NCBI GenBank assembly: GCA_003138355.1
Contig: PLFX01000028.1
Coordinates: 16,656 to 55,708 of the forward strand
DNA length: 39,053 nucleotides
Direction of reading: 5' to 3'
Origin: Solirubrobacterales bacterium
GTDB taxonomy: Bacteria; Actinomycetota; Thermoleophilia; Solirubrobacterales; Solirubrobacteraceae
The translations under genes were made by a program, and so were the position numbers. Within the stretch, counting starts at the first letter, position 1, and each line of letters starts with the position of its first letter. Below the pieces are notes generated by a model. That model was not told the origin of the DNA and did no database searches. It saw only the letters and a list, made by a program, of their open reading frames with translations. Shown here piece after piece: positions 16,805 through 24,088 of the stretch.

Positions 16805-17755
16805 CTAGCGGAACACGCCCTGCACCTGACCCGAGCCGATCCAGCGCTGGGCCAGGACGAACACGACGATCACAGGAGCACTGGTCACGAGAAGCAGCAG
16901 CGCGATCTCGCTGGGCGGCGAGGTCGTGTGCAGTTGCAGAACCTTCAGGTAACTGCCGAAGCTCTCTCCATTGAACAGCTGAAGGGCTACGCCGAGAGCC
17001 ACCGGATAGCGTCCAGTGGTGTTGAGCGACCAGTACATCACCCACGGCAGGAAGAAGTTCGTCCAACTTGCGACGAAGTCAAGGAACACGACTAACGCTG
17101 AGATCGGAAGCGAGAGGGGAAGGGCGATGCGTCGAAAGGCCTGCCATTCGTCGCAACCATCGAGTCGTGCGGTCTGGAGCAGGACGTTGAAGCGGTTGGT
17201 GTTGAAGTAGAGGTAGGAGAGGTAGACGCCGAACGGGAACAGGCCGTATGGCAGGATCACGGCGAGCGGGCTCTTGAGGAGATGCACCGAGTTCGCTTCG
17301 AGGAACAGGGGCAGCACGAGCGCGTTGGTCGGGATCAGCATCACGAGCATCGTGACGGTCAATATTGCCCGCCGGCCAGGGAAGGTGTGGGTCGCAAGTC
17401 CGTAGCCAGCCGGAACGCAGAGCGCGACAGCGATTGCCGCCCCGGCTGTCGAGTAGAACGTCGAGTTGCCCAGCCAGAGGAGCGTGTCGCCGCCGATCCA
17501 ATGACCGGAGAAGATCGCATCCCAGTTCGATGCCAGCTGGTGTAGTGAGCCGAACGCCCATGGCTGAACGGAAAATGTGGGCGGCGGGCCGAAAAATGTC
17601 GGTGGGCGCAGAGGCAGCGTCGACGGGTCGGTGGATTGGAGCAACATCCAGATGATTGGAACGGCAAAGAACGCCGCGACGAGCACGAGCACGACGAACG
17701 CGACGACCTGCCCCGCCGAGCGGCGCCGCGCGACCAAACCGGCTCGCGCTCGCAT
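16805..17755 (-). CDS. Sugar ABC importer permease, MalG type (set 3)
   Basis: This 316-residue inner-membrane protein has a first helix VVAFVVLVLVAAFFAVPIIWML and an EAA loop near residue 190 (NVLLQTARLDGCDEWQAFRRIALPL). The frame is open much further upstream (to 18667), but that stretch is antisense-like, Arg-rich and overlaps the MalF gene. I chose ATG 17755, which overlaps the MalF stop (ATGA). A proline-rich outer segment (TLPLRPPTFFGPPPTFSVQP) follows the first helix. It ends with RWIGSGQVQGVFR, nearly the same as set 2 (RWIASGRLQGIFV), supporting common descent. No binding protein or ATPase accompanies it. Confidence 0.92.
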   Translation of the reverse strand: MRARAGLVARRRSAGQVVAFVVLVLVAAFFAVPIIWMLLQSTDPSTLPLRPPTFFGPPPTFSVQPWAFGSLHQLASNWDAIFSGHWIGGDTLLWLGNSTFYSTAGAAIAVALCVPAGYGLATHTFPGRRAILTVTMLVMLIPTNALVLPLFLEANSVHLLKSPLAVILPYGLFPFGVYLSYLYFNTNRFNVLLQTARLDGCDEWQAFRRIALPLSLPISALVVFLDFVASWTNFFLPWVMYWSLNTTGRYPVALGVALQLFNGESFGSYLKVLQLHTTSPPSEIALLLLVTSAPVIVVFVLAQRWIGSGQVQGVFR

Positions 17756-18639
17756 CAGTGACCGACCTTGAACAGGCCCGTGCGCATCAGGATCACGGCG
17801 GCGCAGATCAAGGCGACGACGAGCAAGTCGATCGAGATCGCGGCCGCGTAGTTGAAGTTGTCGAGGTGAAAGGAAAGGAAGACAGCCAGCTGGTTCGGCG
17901 ACCACGTCTGATTTGAGGCCGCCGCCGTGGCCTCGCTGACGAGCTGTGGCTCGACGAACAGCTGTGTGCCGGCGGCGAATGCGCCGATCAGCATGTAGGC
18001 GATCCATCGTTGGATCAACGGCAGCTTGACGTGGACCGCCGTCCGCCACCAGCCGGCGCCGTCGAGCTTCGCCGCCTCGAGCAGATCCTCGGGGATCGTC
18101 GCGAGCGCACCGTGCATGACGACGATCCAGCTTCCGGCACCCGTCCAGAACGCGATCAGGGCGAAGATCACCGGGAGGTTGCCGGGTGCGAGCGAGTCGC
18201 CGAGCGTCTTGTACCCCAGCCAGCGCAAGATGAAGTTCCATGGACTGTCGCCCGGCTGCAGCACAAACAGCCAGAGCATCACGCTCGCAGAACCGGCGAG
18301 CGCGGCTGGGAGGTAGAAGACGAAGCGAAACGCGGCGCTGACGCGCCGGTTCAACGAGTGCAGCACCAGCGAAAGACCAACGACGAGAACGACTAGCGCG
18401 GTGAGCCAGATCGCGAGGAACTTGCCGATGTTCTCGAACGCCGGCACGAACTGGTAGTCGTGGTACGAGTTGATGAAGTTCGTTAGCCCGGCGAAATGGG
18501 CGGTGAAGGACGTCAGCGCCAGGTTGGCCGCGTAGCCGACGGGATAGATCCCGACGACGACGAGCAGCGCGACGTATGGAGCAACGAAGAGGTAACCGGA
18601 CTTGCGTGGTCGCAGTTGTGGCTTGCGCCGGATCGCCAT
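17755..18639 (-). CDS. Sugar ABC importer permease, MalF type (set 3)
   Basis: This 294-residue inner-membrane protein has a short basic N-terminus and six helices. The EAA loop reads TIPEDLLEAAKLDGAGWW near residue 190. It is a close paralogue of the MalF at 15034 and more distant from the one at 9518. It heads the minus-strand run of transporter genes; upstream lies a 336-base gene-free stretch with a hairpin (18676-18702) that could act as a leader or an upstream terminator. ATG 18639 has only a weak ribosome-binding sequence (AAG a few bases before). The cargo cannot be read from the sequence. Confidence 0.92.
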   Translation of the reverse strand: MAIRRKPQLRPRKSGYLFVAPYVALLVVVGIYPVGYAANLALTSFTAHFAGLTNFINSYHDYQFVPAFENIGKFLAIWLTALVVLVVGLSLVLHSLNRRVSAAFRFVFYLPAALAGSASVMLWLFVLQPGDSPWNFILRWLGYKTLGDSLAPGNLPVIFALIAFWTGAGSWIVVMHGALATIPEDLLEAAKLDGAGWWRTAVHVKLPLIQRWIAYMLIGAFAAGTQLFVEPQLVSEATAAASNQTWSPNQLAVFLSFHLDNFNYAAAISIDLLVVALICAAVILMRTGLFKVGH

Positions 18640-18975
18640 TTCTTACCGGCGGTGACCGCTGCGCCATAAAATGCCCGAGGAGACCGTTTCGCCGTCTCCT
18701 CGTTCGCCGAGCACAAAAGGGGCACCAAGGAAAACCGCTGCACCAGTGTGTTCGTGGGGTTGGACTTTCGCCGGTAGCCCCGATCCTATCGACTGTGGGG
18801 CCCGAGTCACCCGCCCGCCGGGAGGCCCTCTCTCACGAGAGCGTGGGGGGAAAGCGCCGTTTCGCGCGGATCCGCTATGGCTGGTCGACCGAGCGCGGCC
18901 GGTCGCCGGACACGGCACAACCGAAGGTCGACGGACCGCTGCGCGAGCACGCAACGACGCCGACCGTCAAGGACC
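18640..18975. other. 336-bp gene-free region with structured-looking sequence
   Basis: Between a permease start and the FKBP stop I see no credible gene: the open frames have no domain and unnatural composition. The stretch has several pairing segments: a 9-bp stem at 18676-18702, GGGGC (18719-18723) against GCCCC (18777-18781), CTCTC/GAGAG near 18830-18842, and GGGCC/GGCCC arms around 18797-18827. It could be a leader RNA of the permease operon, a small RNA, or the 3' region of the FKBP transcript. It matched no riboswitch, RNase P, SRP, 6S or tmRNA consensus that I could recall. Confidence 0.5.
18676..18702 (-). terminator. Hairpin, possible weak terminator on the minus strand
   Basis: CGAGGAGAC (18676-18684) and GTCTCCTCG (18694-18702) form a perfect 9-bp stem with a 9-base loop. 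Read on the minus strand it is followed by GGGCATTTTAT, a short T-run at 18670-18667. It could end the FKBP transcript or an RNA from the gap, or act as an attenuator 36 bases before the permease start. The T-run is short, so termination would be partial. Confidence 0.5.
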
Positions 18976-19611
18976 TCAGCCCTTCGCAACTCCCAGCAGG
19001 TCGACGATGAAGATCAGCGTCGAGTTTGCCGGGATCTTCCCCTGCGCGACGTTCTTGTAGGCGAGCGACGGCGGGATGATCAGCTCGCGCCGGCCGCCGA
19101 CGCGCATGCCGACGAGGCCCCGGTCCCAGCCTGGGATCACGCTGCCAACGCCGATCTGGAACTGGAAGGGGGAGCCTGTCGCGGCGCTTTTCCAGGAGGC
19201 GTCGAAGATGCTGCCGTTCTTGTAGAGCGCCCCGACGTAGTCGACCGTCAGCTCATCGCCCGAGGCGGCGACCGCGCCGGTGCCGACGATGATGTCCTTC
19301 TTGAGGAGTGTCGTTGGGGCGGCCGCCTTCGGGACCGTTATCTTCGGCTCGGTCGACAGCGGACCGCTCTTCGGCACGGAGGCGGCCTTGGGCGTCGTCG
19401 CGCCGGTGCTACCCGTCGTGGCGGGAATCGTGGCCGGCTTCGTCGCCGGCGGCTTCAGCGTCTGCGCGGCCGAGGGCGCCGGGATGATGTGCGCGGTGTC
19501 GGCGTTGGTCGCCGAGCCGGCGCTCTTCTTCGCCTGGGTGGTCGTCGAGCCGCAGGCAGCAAGCGCGAGCGCGGCTGCCAGCGTCGTGAACGGAAGCAGT
19601 CGCGAACGCAT
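18976..19611 (-). CDS. FKBP-type peptidyl-prolyl isomerase, lipoprotein
   Basis: This 211-residue protein speeds proline isomerisation during folding of exported proteins. Residues 1-20 are a lipoprotein signal with lipobox LAAC (Cys20). A linker rich in Ala, Pro, Thr and Lys follows (about 21-105), then a single FKBP domain to the end (LTVDYVGALYKNGSIFDASW, VIPGWDRGLVGMRVGGRRELIIPPSLAY, STLIFIVDLLGV). Most aromatic pocket residues are present. The frame is open to 19671, but ATG 19611 places the lipoprotein signal correctly. The long linker should hold the domain away from the membrane. It is divergent from the MFS gene, with under 50 bases between the starts. Confidence 0.92.
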   Translation of the reverse strand: MRSRLLPFTTLAAALALAACGSTTTQAKKSAGSATNADTAHIIPAPSAAQTLKPPATKPATIPATTGSTGATTPKAASVPKSGPLSTEPKITVPKAAAPTTLLKKDIIVGTGAVAASGDELTVDYVGALYKNGSIFDASWKSAATGSPFQFQIGVGSVIPGWDRGLVGMRVGGRRELIIPPSLAYKNVAQGKIPANSTLIFIVDLLGVAKG

Positions 19612-19654
19612 CAACGCGCGAAGGCTACCGAAAGAGGCCCGCCTCCTGCGTCGC

Positions 19655-20899
19655 GTGATCCGTATTACCATCGCGCGCGGGTTGACCAGAGAGGGGCACG
19701 TTCGCGCAAGCTGGACCGCGGTGGGGTGCTACGCGCTCGTCGCGGCCGCCTCGCAGCTGCTCTGGCTGACCTACGCGCCGCTGACCACTGCCTCCGCGCA
19801 CTACTACCACGTATCCGAGACGGCGATCGGCTGGCTCGCGGAGATCTTCCCGCTGCTGTACGTGGTTCTCGCGATCCCGGCTGGCCGGCTGCTCGATCGT
19901 TGGTTTCACAACACGCTGGCGTTCGGCGCGTTGCTCACCGCGGTCGGCGGGCTCGTACGCCTCGCGGGATCTGACTATCGCTGGGCGCTGTTCGGGCAGG
20001 TGCTCGTAGCCGTCGCCCAGCCGCTCGTGCTGAACGCCGTCACGAAGATCGCAGTCGAGTATCTGCCCGCAGAGCGCAAGCCGCAGGGGATCGCGATCGG
20101 CTCAGCGGGCATCTTCGCCGGCATGCTGCTGGCGCTCGTCCTTGGCGCTGCGCTCGGCGGCCACGAGATCCGCCTACTGCTGGTCGTGGAGGCCGCATTC
20201 TCGCTTGCAGCCGGCGCTGCTCTCTCGCTGATGCTGATCCGCCACGGCGCCGGCGCTGCGCGCACGGAGCGCGTTGGCGTCGGCGCCGACGCCCTACGCG
20301 AGGTCTGGTCGTTTCCTGGCGTGCGGTTGCTGAGCGCCCTGCTGTTCCTCGGCTTCGGCGCGTTCGTCGCGCTCACGACCTGGCTGCAGGCGCTGCTACA
20401 CCACTACCGCATCTCCGCCGACACGGCCGGCGCGCTCCTTGCCGCGATGGTTCTCGCCGGCGCCGTGGGCTCGGCTGTCCTCCCGCCGATCGTCGTGCGC
20501 CGCGGTGCCGCGCGGAGTCTCGTGGGCGCCTCGATCGCGGCCGTCATCGTCGGCTGCACCGTGCTCGCGCTCGTGCGGGTGATCGCCGTCGATGCGCTGA
20601 TGCTCGTACCGATGGGCATGCTGCTGCTGGTCGACCTGCCGGTTCTGCTCGAGCTCAGCGAGCGCAGCGCCGGCGCGGCGGCGGGAACGGTTGCTTCGCT
20701 GCTCTGGCTCGCGGGCCAGCTCGGCGGTCTCGTCATCGCACTGCTCGTGCAGGCGCTCGTCCACCACCCGACGGCCGCGTTTCTGCTGCTCGCTGGGGTC
20801 GGCGTGCTGGCGCTCCCTTTGCTCGCCCGCCTTGGCGGTTTGCTCGAGGCCTCGCGCGAAGACACGGAGGCTCTCGGGCCGGCCTACAGCGCTCCCTGA
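19655..20899 (+). CDS. MFS transporter, FLVCR-like
   Basis: This is a 12-helix membrane transporter of about 414 residues. The first half carries features I associate with the FLVCR branch of the major facilitator superfamily (human members move choline/ethanolamine or heme): TYAPLTTASAHYYHVSETAIGWLAEIF..., IPAGRLLDRW and the GQ...AQPLVLNAVTKIAVEYLP segment. The cargo of bacterial members is unknown to me. The start is uncertain: the frame is open from 19280 through the antisense of the FKBP gene. GTG 19655 keeps the first helix and avoids overlap; TTG 19682 is an alternative. Gene context offers no clear partner. Confidence 0.85.
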   Translation: MIRITIARGLTREGHVRASWTAVGCYALVAAASQLLWLTYAPLTTASAHYYHVSETAIGWLAEIFPLLYVVLAIPAGRLLDRWFHNTLAFGALLTAVGGLVRLAGSDYRWALFGQVLVAVAQPLVLNAVTKIAVEYLPAERKPQGIAIGSAGIFAGMLLALVLGAALGGHEIRLLLVVEAAFSLAAGAALSLMLIRHGAGAARTERVGVGADALREVWSFPGVRLLSALLFLGFGAFVALTTWLQALLHHYRISADTAGALLAAMVLAGAVGSAVLPPIVVRRGAARSLVGASIAAVIVGCTVLALVRVIAVDALMLVPMGMLLLVDLPVLLELSERSAGAAAGTVASLLWLAGQLGGLVIALLVQALVHHPTAAFLLLAGVGVLALPLLARLGGLLEASREDTEALGPAYSAP

Positions 20900-20912
20900 G
20901 GCCGGCTACGTC

Positions 20913-21308
20913 CTAGCTATCGCGGGGTGACGGTTCGAGGATCGACATCCGGTTGCCCTCGGTGTCGATGAACCACGCGTAGCGACCGACGCCGGGGATC
21001 TCCTGGATCTCCTCCTCGACGACCCCGCCGGCCGCGACCACACGGCCAATCGCATCCTCGACGTCTTCGACAGCGATCACGACGCGAGGCGTCTGTGCGT
21101 GGCCGGAGTCGTCGCGCGTGTAGATCCCGCCGTTGATCTCACCAGGACGCGTCGGGCGCCCGGCCTCGCTCGCGGTGGTCGTGGCCAGCGCGTAGTTGCC
21201 GACCTCGGGCCCGAGCAGCTCGACCTCCCAGCCAAATGCCGCCTCGTAGAAGGCCCCGGCGCGCTCGCGATCCTCCGCCGGCAACTCGAAGTGAACGACT
21301 GGGTCCAT
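20913..21308 (-). CDS. VOC-family (glyoxalase/bleomycin-resistance-like) protein
   Basis: This is a 131-residue single-module VOC protein. It begins VVHFELPAEDRERAGAFYEAAFGWEVE and ends YAWFIDTEGNRMSILEP, the two conserved edges of the fold, with a second beta-alpha-beta repeat from about residue 75 (PRVVIAVEDVEDAIGRVVAAGG). It probably acts as a dimer. The frame is open to 21470, but ATG 21308 gives the normal family length. Proteins of this type are often annotated as predicted lactoylglutathione lyase-like enzymes and their substrates are mostly unknown. It runs tail to tail with the MFS gene, 13 bases apart, and does not appear to belong to an operon. Confidence 0.88.
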   Translation of the reverse strand: MDPVVHFELPAEDRERAGAFYEAAFGWEVELLGPEVGNYALATTTASEAGRPTRPGEINGGIYTRDDSGHAQTPRVVIAVEDVEDAIGRVVAAGGVVEEEIQEIPGVGRYAWFIDTEGNRMSILEPSPRDS

Positions 21309-21428
21309 CGTCTGGCGAACTATGCCAGCTCGGCGAGCGCGTGGCCACGCGCGCGAGTCCGGGCGCTGTCGATCCGCCGGAGCCGCTTCTAGACTCTCCC
21401 GCGAACCTTGCGAGAGAAGGCGGAAGCG

Positions 21429-21599
21429 ATGCACGGACCAGCGGAGCGAGGCGACCCCCACCCCGCACAAGCGCCCGACGCGCCGAGCCAGGAGCGGGCG
21501 GTCGACACGAACGTGGCGGCCCGCGCGCGAGATCAGGCGGCGCGCGTGCGGGAATCGCTCGTGCGCTGCCCCGGGGTCGACGACCAGCGCGCCGCGTAG
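21429..21599 (+). CDS. Possible small hypothetical protein (56 aa)
   Basis: ATG 21429 is preceded by AGAAGG (21415-21420), eight bases away. The frame has mostly G or C in third positions, as in neighbouring genes. The product is hydrophilic, with a Pro/Glu-rich first half and a predicted charged helix in the second half (NVAARARDQAARVRESLVR). I recognise no family. It lies in a 351-base gap between the VOC gene and the fatty acid hydroxylase, otherwise without visible features except the hydroxylase's -10. Confidence 0.4.
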   Translation: MHGPAERGDPHPAQAPDAPSQERAVDTNVAARARDQAARVRESLVRCPGVDDQRAA

Positions 21600-21659
21600 C
21601 GGCGCAACCGGCCGGGCAGGGGCGCGCGACGTTATAGAATGCTCGGCCGAGGACTAGTC

Positions 21660-22325
21660 GTGCACGACGTTCCGGTCGACACCAAGCTACCCGACACTCC
21701 CGGTCAGATCGCGCGGAGCGAGGGTCTGCGCGCGTCTCCGCCGATGTTTCGCTCACGCTGGCTGGACAACCTCTCGCGCGTGCATCCGATCGTGCCGCCG
21801 CTCATCTACATGCCCGCGATTGCGATCCTCGCGGTCGCCGGTGCGACACAGCTGTCGGCGGGTAGGTTCCTGGTCGCGCTCGTCTGCGGCTACGTGTTCT
21901 GGACCTTCTGCGAGTACTGGATCCACCGCGTGGTGTTCCACTGGGAGCCTGAGGACGGGATCGGCGCGCGGCTGCACTGGATGATGCATGGTGTCCATCA
22001 CGATCATCCGAACGACCCGCTGCGGCTGGTCATGCCGCCGGCGGTGTCGGTCCCGCTCGCCGCGCTTTTCCTGGCGATCTTCGTGCTCGTCGTCGGGACG
22101 CCGCTCGCCTGGCCGGTCGGCGCCGGCTTCCTCGGCGGCTACCTCTTCTACGACATGCTGCATTACGCGCTGCATCATCATCGACACCCGTCGAATGCGA
22201 TCGAGCGGCGGCTGCGCGAGCTGCACATGCGCCACCACTTCGAGGACGACGAACACGGCTACGGCATCAGTGCGCCGTGGTGGGATCTCGTCTTCGGCAC
22301 GCTCTCGCGACGCAGCCGCAGCTAG
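21660..22325 (+). CDS. Fatty acid hydroxylase/sterol desaturase-family membrane enzyme
   Basis: This 221-residue diiron membrane enzyme probably hydroxylates a lipid acyl chain. The histidine clusters of the superfamily are present: WIHRVVFH, HWMMHGVHHDHP, YDMLHYALHHH and ELHMRHHFEDDEHGYGIS, set among four hydrophobic segments. The last cluster resembles 2-hydroxylases of the FA2H/Scs7 type. ATG 21639 is in frame, but it overlaps the best -10 (TATAGA, 21633-21638), so transcripts would start after it. GTG 21660 has GAGGA about seven bases upstream and is preferred. The stop shares CTAG with the opposing gene. Lipid substrate and electron donor are unknown; 2-hydroxylated membrane lipid is a reasonable guess. 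Confidence 0.87.
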   Translation: MHDVPVDTKLPDTPGQIARSEGLRASPPMFRSRWLDNLSRVHPIVPPLIYMPAIAILAVAGATQLSAGRFLVALVCGYVFWTFCEYWIHRVVFHWEPEDGIGARLHWMMHGVHHDHPNDPLRLVMPPAVSVPLAALFLAIFVLVVGTPLAWPVGAGFLGGYLFYDMLHYALHHHRHPSNAIERRLRELHMRHHFEDDEHGYGISAPWWDLVFGTLSRRSRS

Positions 22326-22957
22326 CGGGTCCGCTCGGTCGCCGCGTAGGTGACCTGCCCGGTCGGGTACGAGCACGCGTAAGTCGCCTGTGATCCGACA
22401 ACGTCCTGCACCGTTTGCAGCGCGACGTCGTTGCACTGCCCGCTCGCGCGGCTCGCCGCCCATGTCGTGTCCGCCGGGAAGTTCAGGGCGAGCGCGGGCA
22501 CCCACGTAGGGACGATCAGTGCGATCGTCTCGGTGGGCTTGACGCGAAGCGGCCGGCGCAGCCTGATCGTCGCTGTCTTGCCGAACCAGGGCTGCAGATG
22601 GACGACCGGGCTCTTCGCGACGAGCTCGTAAGTGGAGTCGCCAAGGTTTCGCAACACCCCGATCGCTGCTTGCGCCGTGCCTTGCTCATGCTTGTCGAAG
22701 TAGTGGATCTGCGCCCTGTCGGGTAGTGCGAGCGTCACCGACCACGCCGTGAGCCGGCCCGGCTCGGTGATGACGAACGGGCTCGTGCCAGCACCGTCCG
22801 CCGACTGGATCGCGGTCGTGCGCGAAACGGCGGCGCACGGGTTGGCGGGGCAGGATGGAGCCGTCACGGTGCCAGTGTTGGTCAGCTGGATCGTCGCCGC
22901 GGCCGCGCTCGGCGCCCCTGCGAGCAGGAAGGAGAAGATTGCGATGGTGCGCAGCAC
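22322..22957 (-). CDS. Secreted protein of unknown function
   Basis: This 211-residue protein starts at GTG 22957 with a signal peptide (LRTIAIFSFLLAGAPSAAA, likely cut after AAA near residue 20). The mature part looks all-beta, with paired cysteines (CPANPC near 36-41, and two near the C-terminus, QCND and YACSY) that could form disulphides in the oxidising exterior. The phrase SPFVITEPGRLTAWSVTLALP is typical of a beta-sandwich. I recognise no named family or catalytic motif. It runs tail to tail with the hydroxylase, overlapping four bases. Upstream, 22998-23009 is a perfect 12-bp palindrome (TGCCAGCTGGCA) of unknown meaning. Confidence 0.75.
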   Translation of the reverse strand: MLRTIAIFSFLLAGAPSAAAATIQLTNTGTVTAPSCPANPCAAVSRTTAIQSADGAGTSPFVITEPGRLTAWSVTLALPDRAQIHYFDKHEQGTAQAAIGVLRNLGDSTYELVAKSPVVHLQPWFGKTATIRLRRPLRVKPTETIALIVPTWVPALALNFPADTTWAASRASGQCNDVALQTVQDVVGSQATYACSYPTGQVTYAATERTR

Positions 22958-23038
22958 GATCCAGCAGCCCCAGACGGATCAGCTACGTGGCGTGAGCTGC
23001 CAGCTGGCAAGCCGCATTGCGCGCGCCACAATAACGCG

Positions 23039-24001
23039 TCAGCTCCAGGCAGCGGTCAATCGCATCAGCTCGGCTGCGCTGAGCTCGAGTGTGGCGCCCG
23101 GGAGGATCTCGGCGAGCTGGTCGCTCGTTCGTGCGCTCGCGATTGGCGCGAGAACTCCCGGCTGTTCGCGCAGCCAGGCGATCGCGACCGCGGCCGGCCG
23201 CACCCCGTGCGTGTCGGCGATCTCGTCGAGGGTGGCGAGCAGGCCCCGCGCTCGCACGTCATCGAGGTAGCGCGCAGCCCGGTTGGCGCGCGCGCTGCTG
23301 ACGTCTGTTCCCGGGCGGTACTTCCCGGTCAGGAAGCCGCTTGCGAGGGCGTAGTAGGGCATGCAGGCGAGCATTTCGCGCTCGCAGAGCGCGAGCACGG
23401 CCGCCTCGGCGCGAGCGACCAGGCTGTAGTGGGGTTGGACGGCGACCGGGCGCCTGAATCCCTCGCGATCGCAGATCGCGAGCGCCTGCTCGAGGCTCGC
23501 GACGCTGAAGTTCGACAACCCATAGGCGCGCGCCTTACCTATCCGCACGAGCGCGTCGAACGCGGCGAGCGAGTCTTCGAGCGGGGTGTTCGGGTCCTCG
23601 GCGTGGGCGTAATAGAGATCGATGTGGTCCGTCTGCAGCCGTTTCAGCGAACCCTCGAACGCGGCGGCGATGTTGTCCGGGTGCAGACCGCGGTGCGGCG
23701 CCCACTTCGCCACCTTGGTCGCGATCACGACCGTGTCGCGGACACTGCGCGAGCTCGTCCAGCGCCCGATGATCGTCTCCGACTCGCCCCCGCGGTTGCC
23801 GGCCTTCCAGGCGGAGTAGGCGTCAGCGGTGTCGATGAAGTTGCCCCCTGCGCCGAGATAGGCATCGAGCACGGCGAACGACTCATTCTCGTCGGCGGTC
23901 CAACCGAACGGATTCCCGCCGAGGCAGAGCCGTGAGACCTCGATATCGCTACGCCCGAGCCTGGCATCGGCGGCGAGCGTGGGGTTCGTGCGAAAGTGCA
24001 T
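23039..24001 (-). CDS. Aldo/keto reductase
   Basis: This 320-residue NAD(P)H-dependent oxidoreductase has the full tetrad: Asp in NFIDTADAYS, Tyr in the same segment, Lys in VVIATKVAKW and His in DLYYAHAED. It resembles the YajO/Tas-like group (AKR11/12-type) acting on unknown carbonyls. It is not the fucose-type enzyme found at 4897: the two differ throughout. The frame is open to 24232, but ATG 24001 gives the normal length and N-terminus (LGRSDIEVSRLCLGGNPFGW). It is divergent from the FAH-family gene, with 87 bases between the starts, and may share control with the aromatic cluster, although nothing in the protein requires it. Confidence 0.88.
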   Translation of the reverse strand: MHFRTNPTLAADARLGRSDIEVSRLCLGGNPFGWTADENESFAVLDAYLGAGGNFIDTADAYSAWKAGNRGGESETIIGRWTSSRSVRDTVVIATKVAKWAPHRGLHPDNIAAAFEGSLKRLQTDHIDLYYAHAEDPNTPLEDSLAAFDALVRIGKARAYGLSNFSVASLEQALAICDREGFRRPVAVQPHYSLVARAEAAVLALCEREMLACMPYYALASGFLTGKYRPGTDVSSARANRAARYLDDVRARGLLATLDEIADTHGVRPAAVAIAWLREQPGVLAPIASARTSDQLAEILPGATLELSAAELMRLTAAWS

Positions 24002-24088
24002 ACCTGACTTATTGCCCCGCTCGGCGAGCATAGCAACGCCAAATTGACGAGACTGGCGGGCGATGCAGCCCGTCGAAAGCCGGCAGCG

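Noticed and set aside
16805-18667. A 620-residue reading of the set 3 MalG gene
   Set aside because: Residues before MRARAGLV overlap MalF in another frame and are Arg-rich; ATG 17755 overlaps the MalF stop and gives a normal length.
18719-18860. Cobalamin, c-di-AMP or other riboswitch, or RNase P-like RNA (a GAAAGTCC match on the minus strand)
   Set aside because: Only short fragments resemble the consensus; core boxes and order do not fit, so I list the region as unidentified.
22998-23009. 12-bp palindrome TGCCAGCTGGCA as an operator
   Set aside because: It is short, has no regulator nearby and no well-spaced promoter; chance occurrence is plausible.
23039-24001. Second fucose dehydrogenase
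   Set aside because: It belongs to another aldo/keto reductase branch and lies far from the fucose genes.
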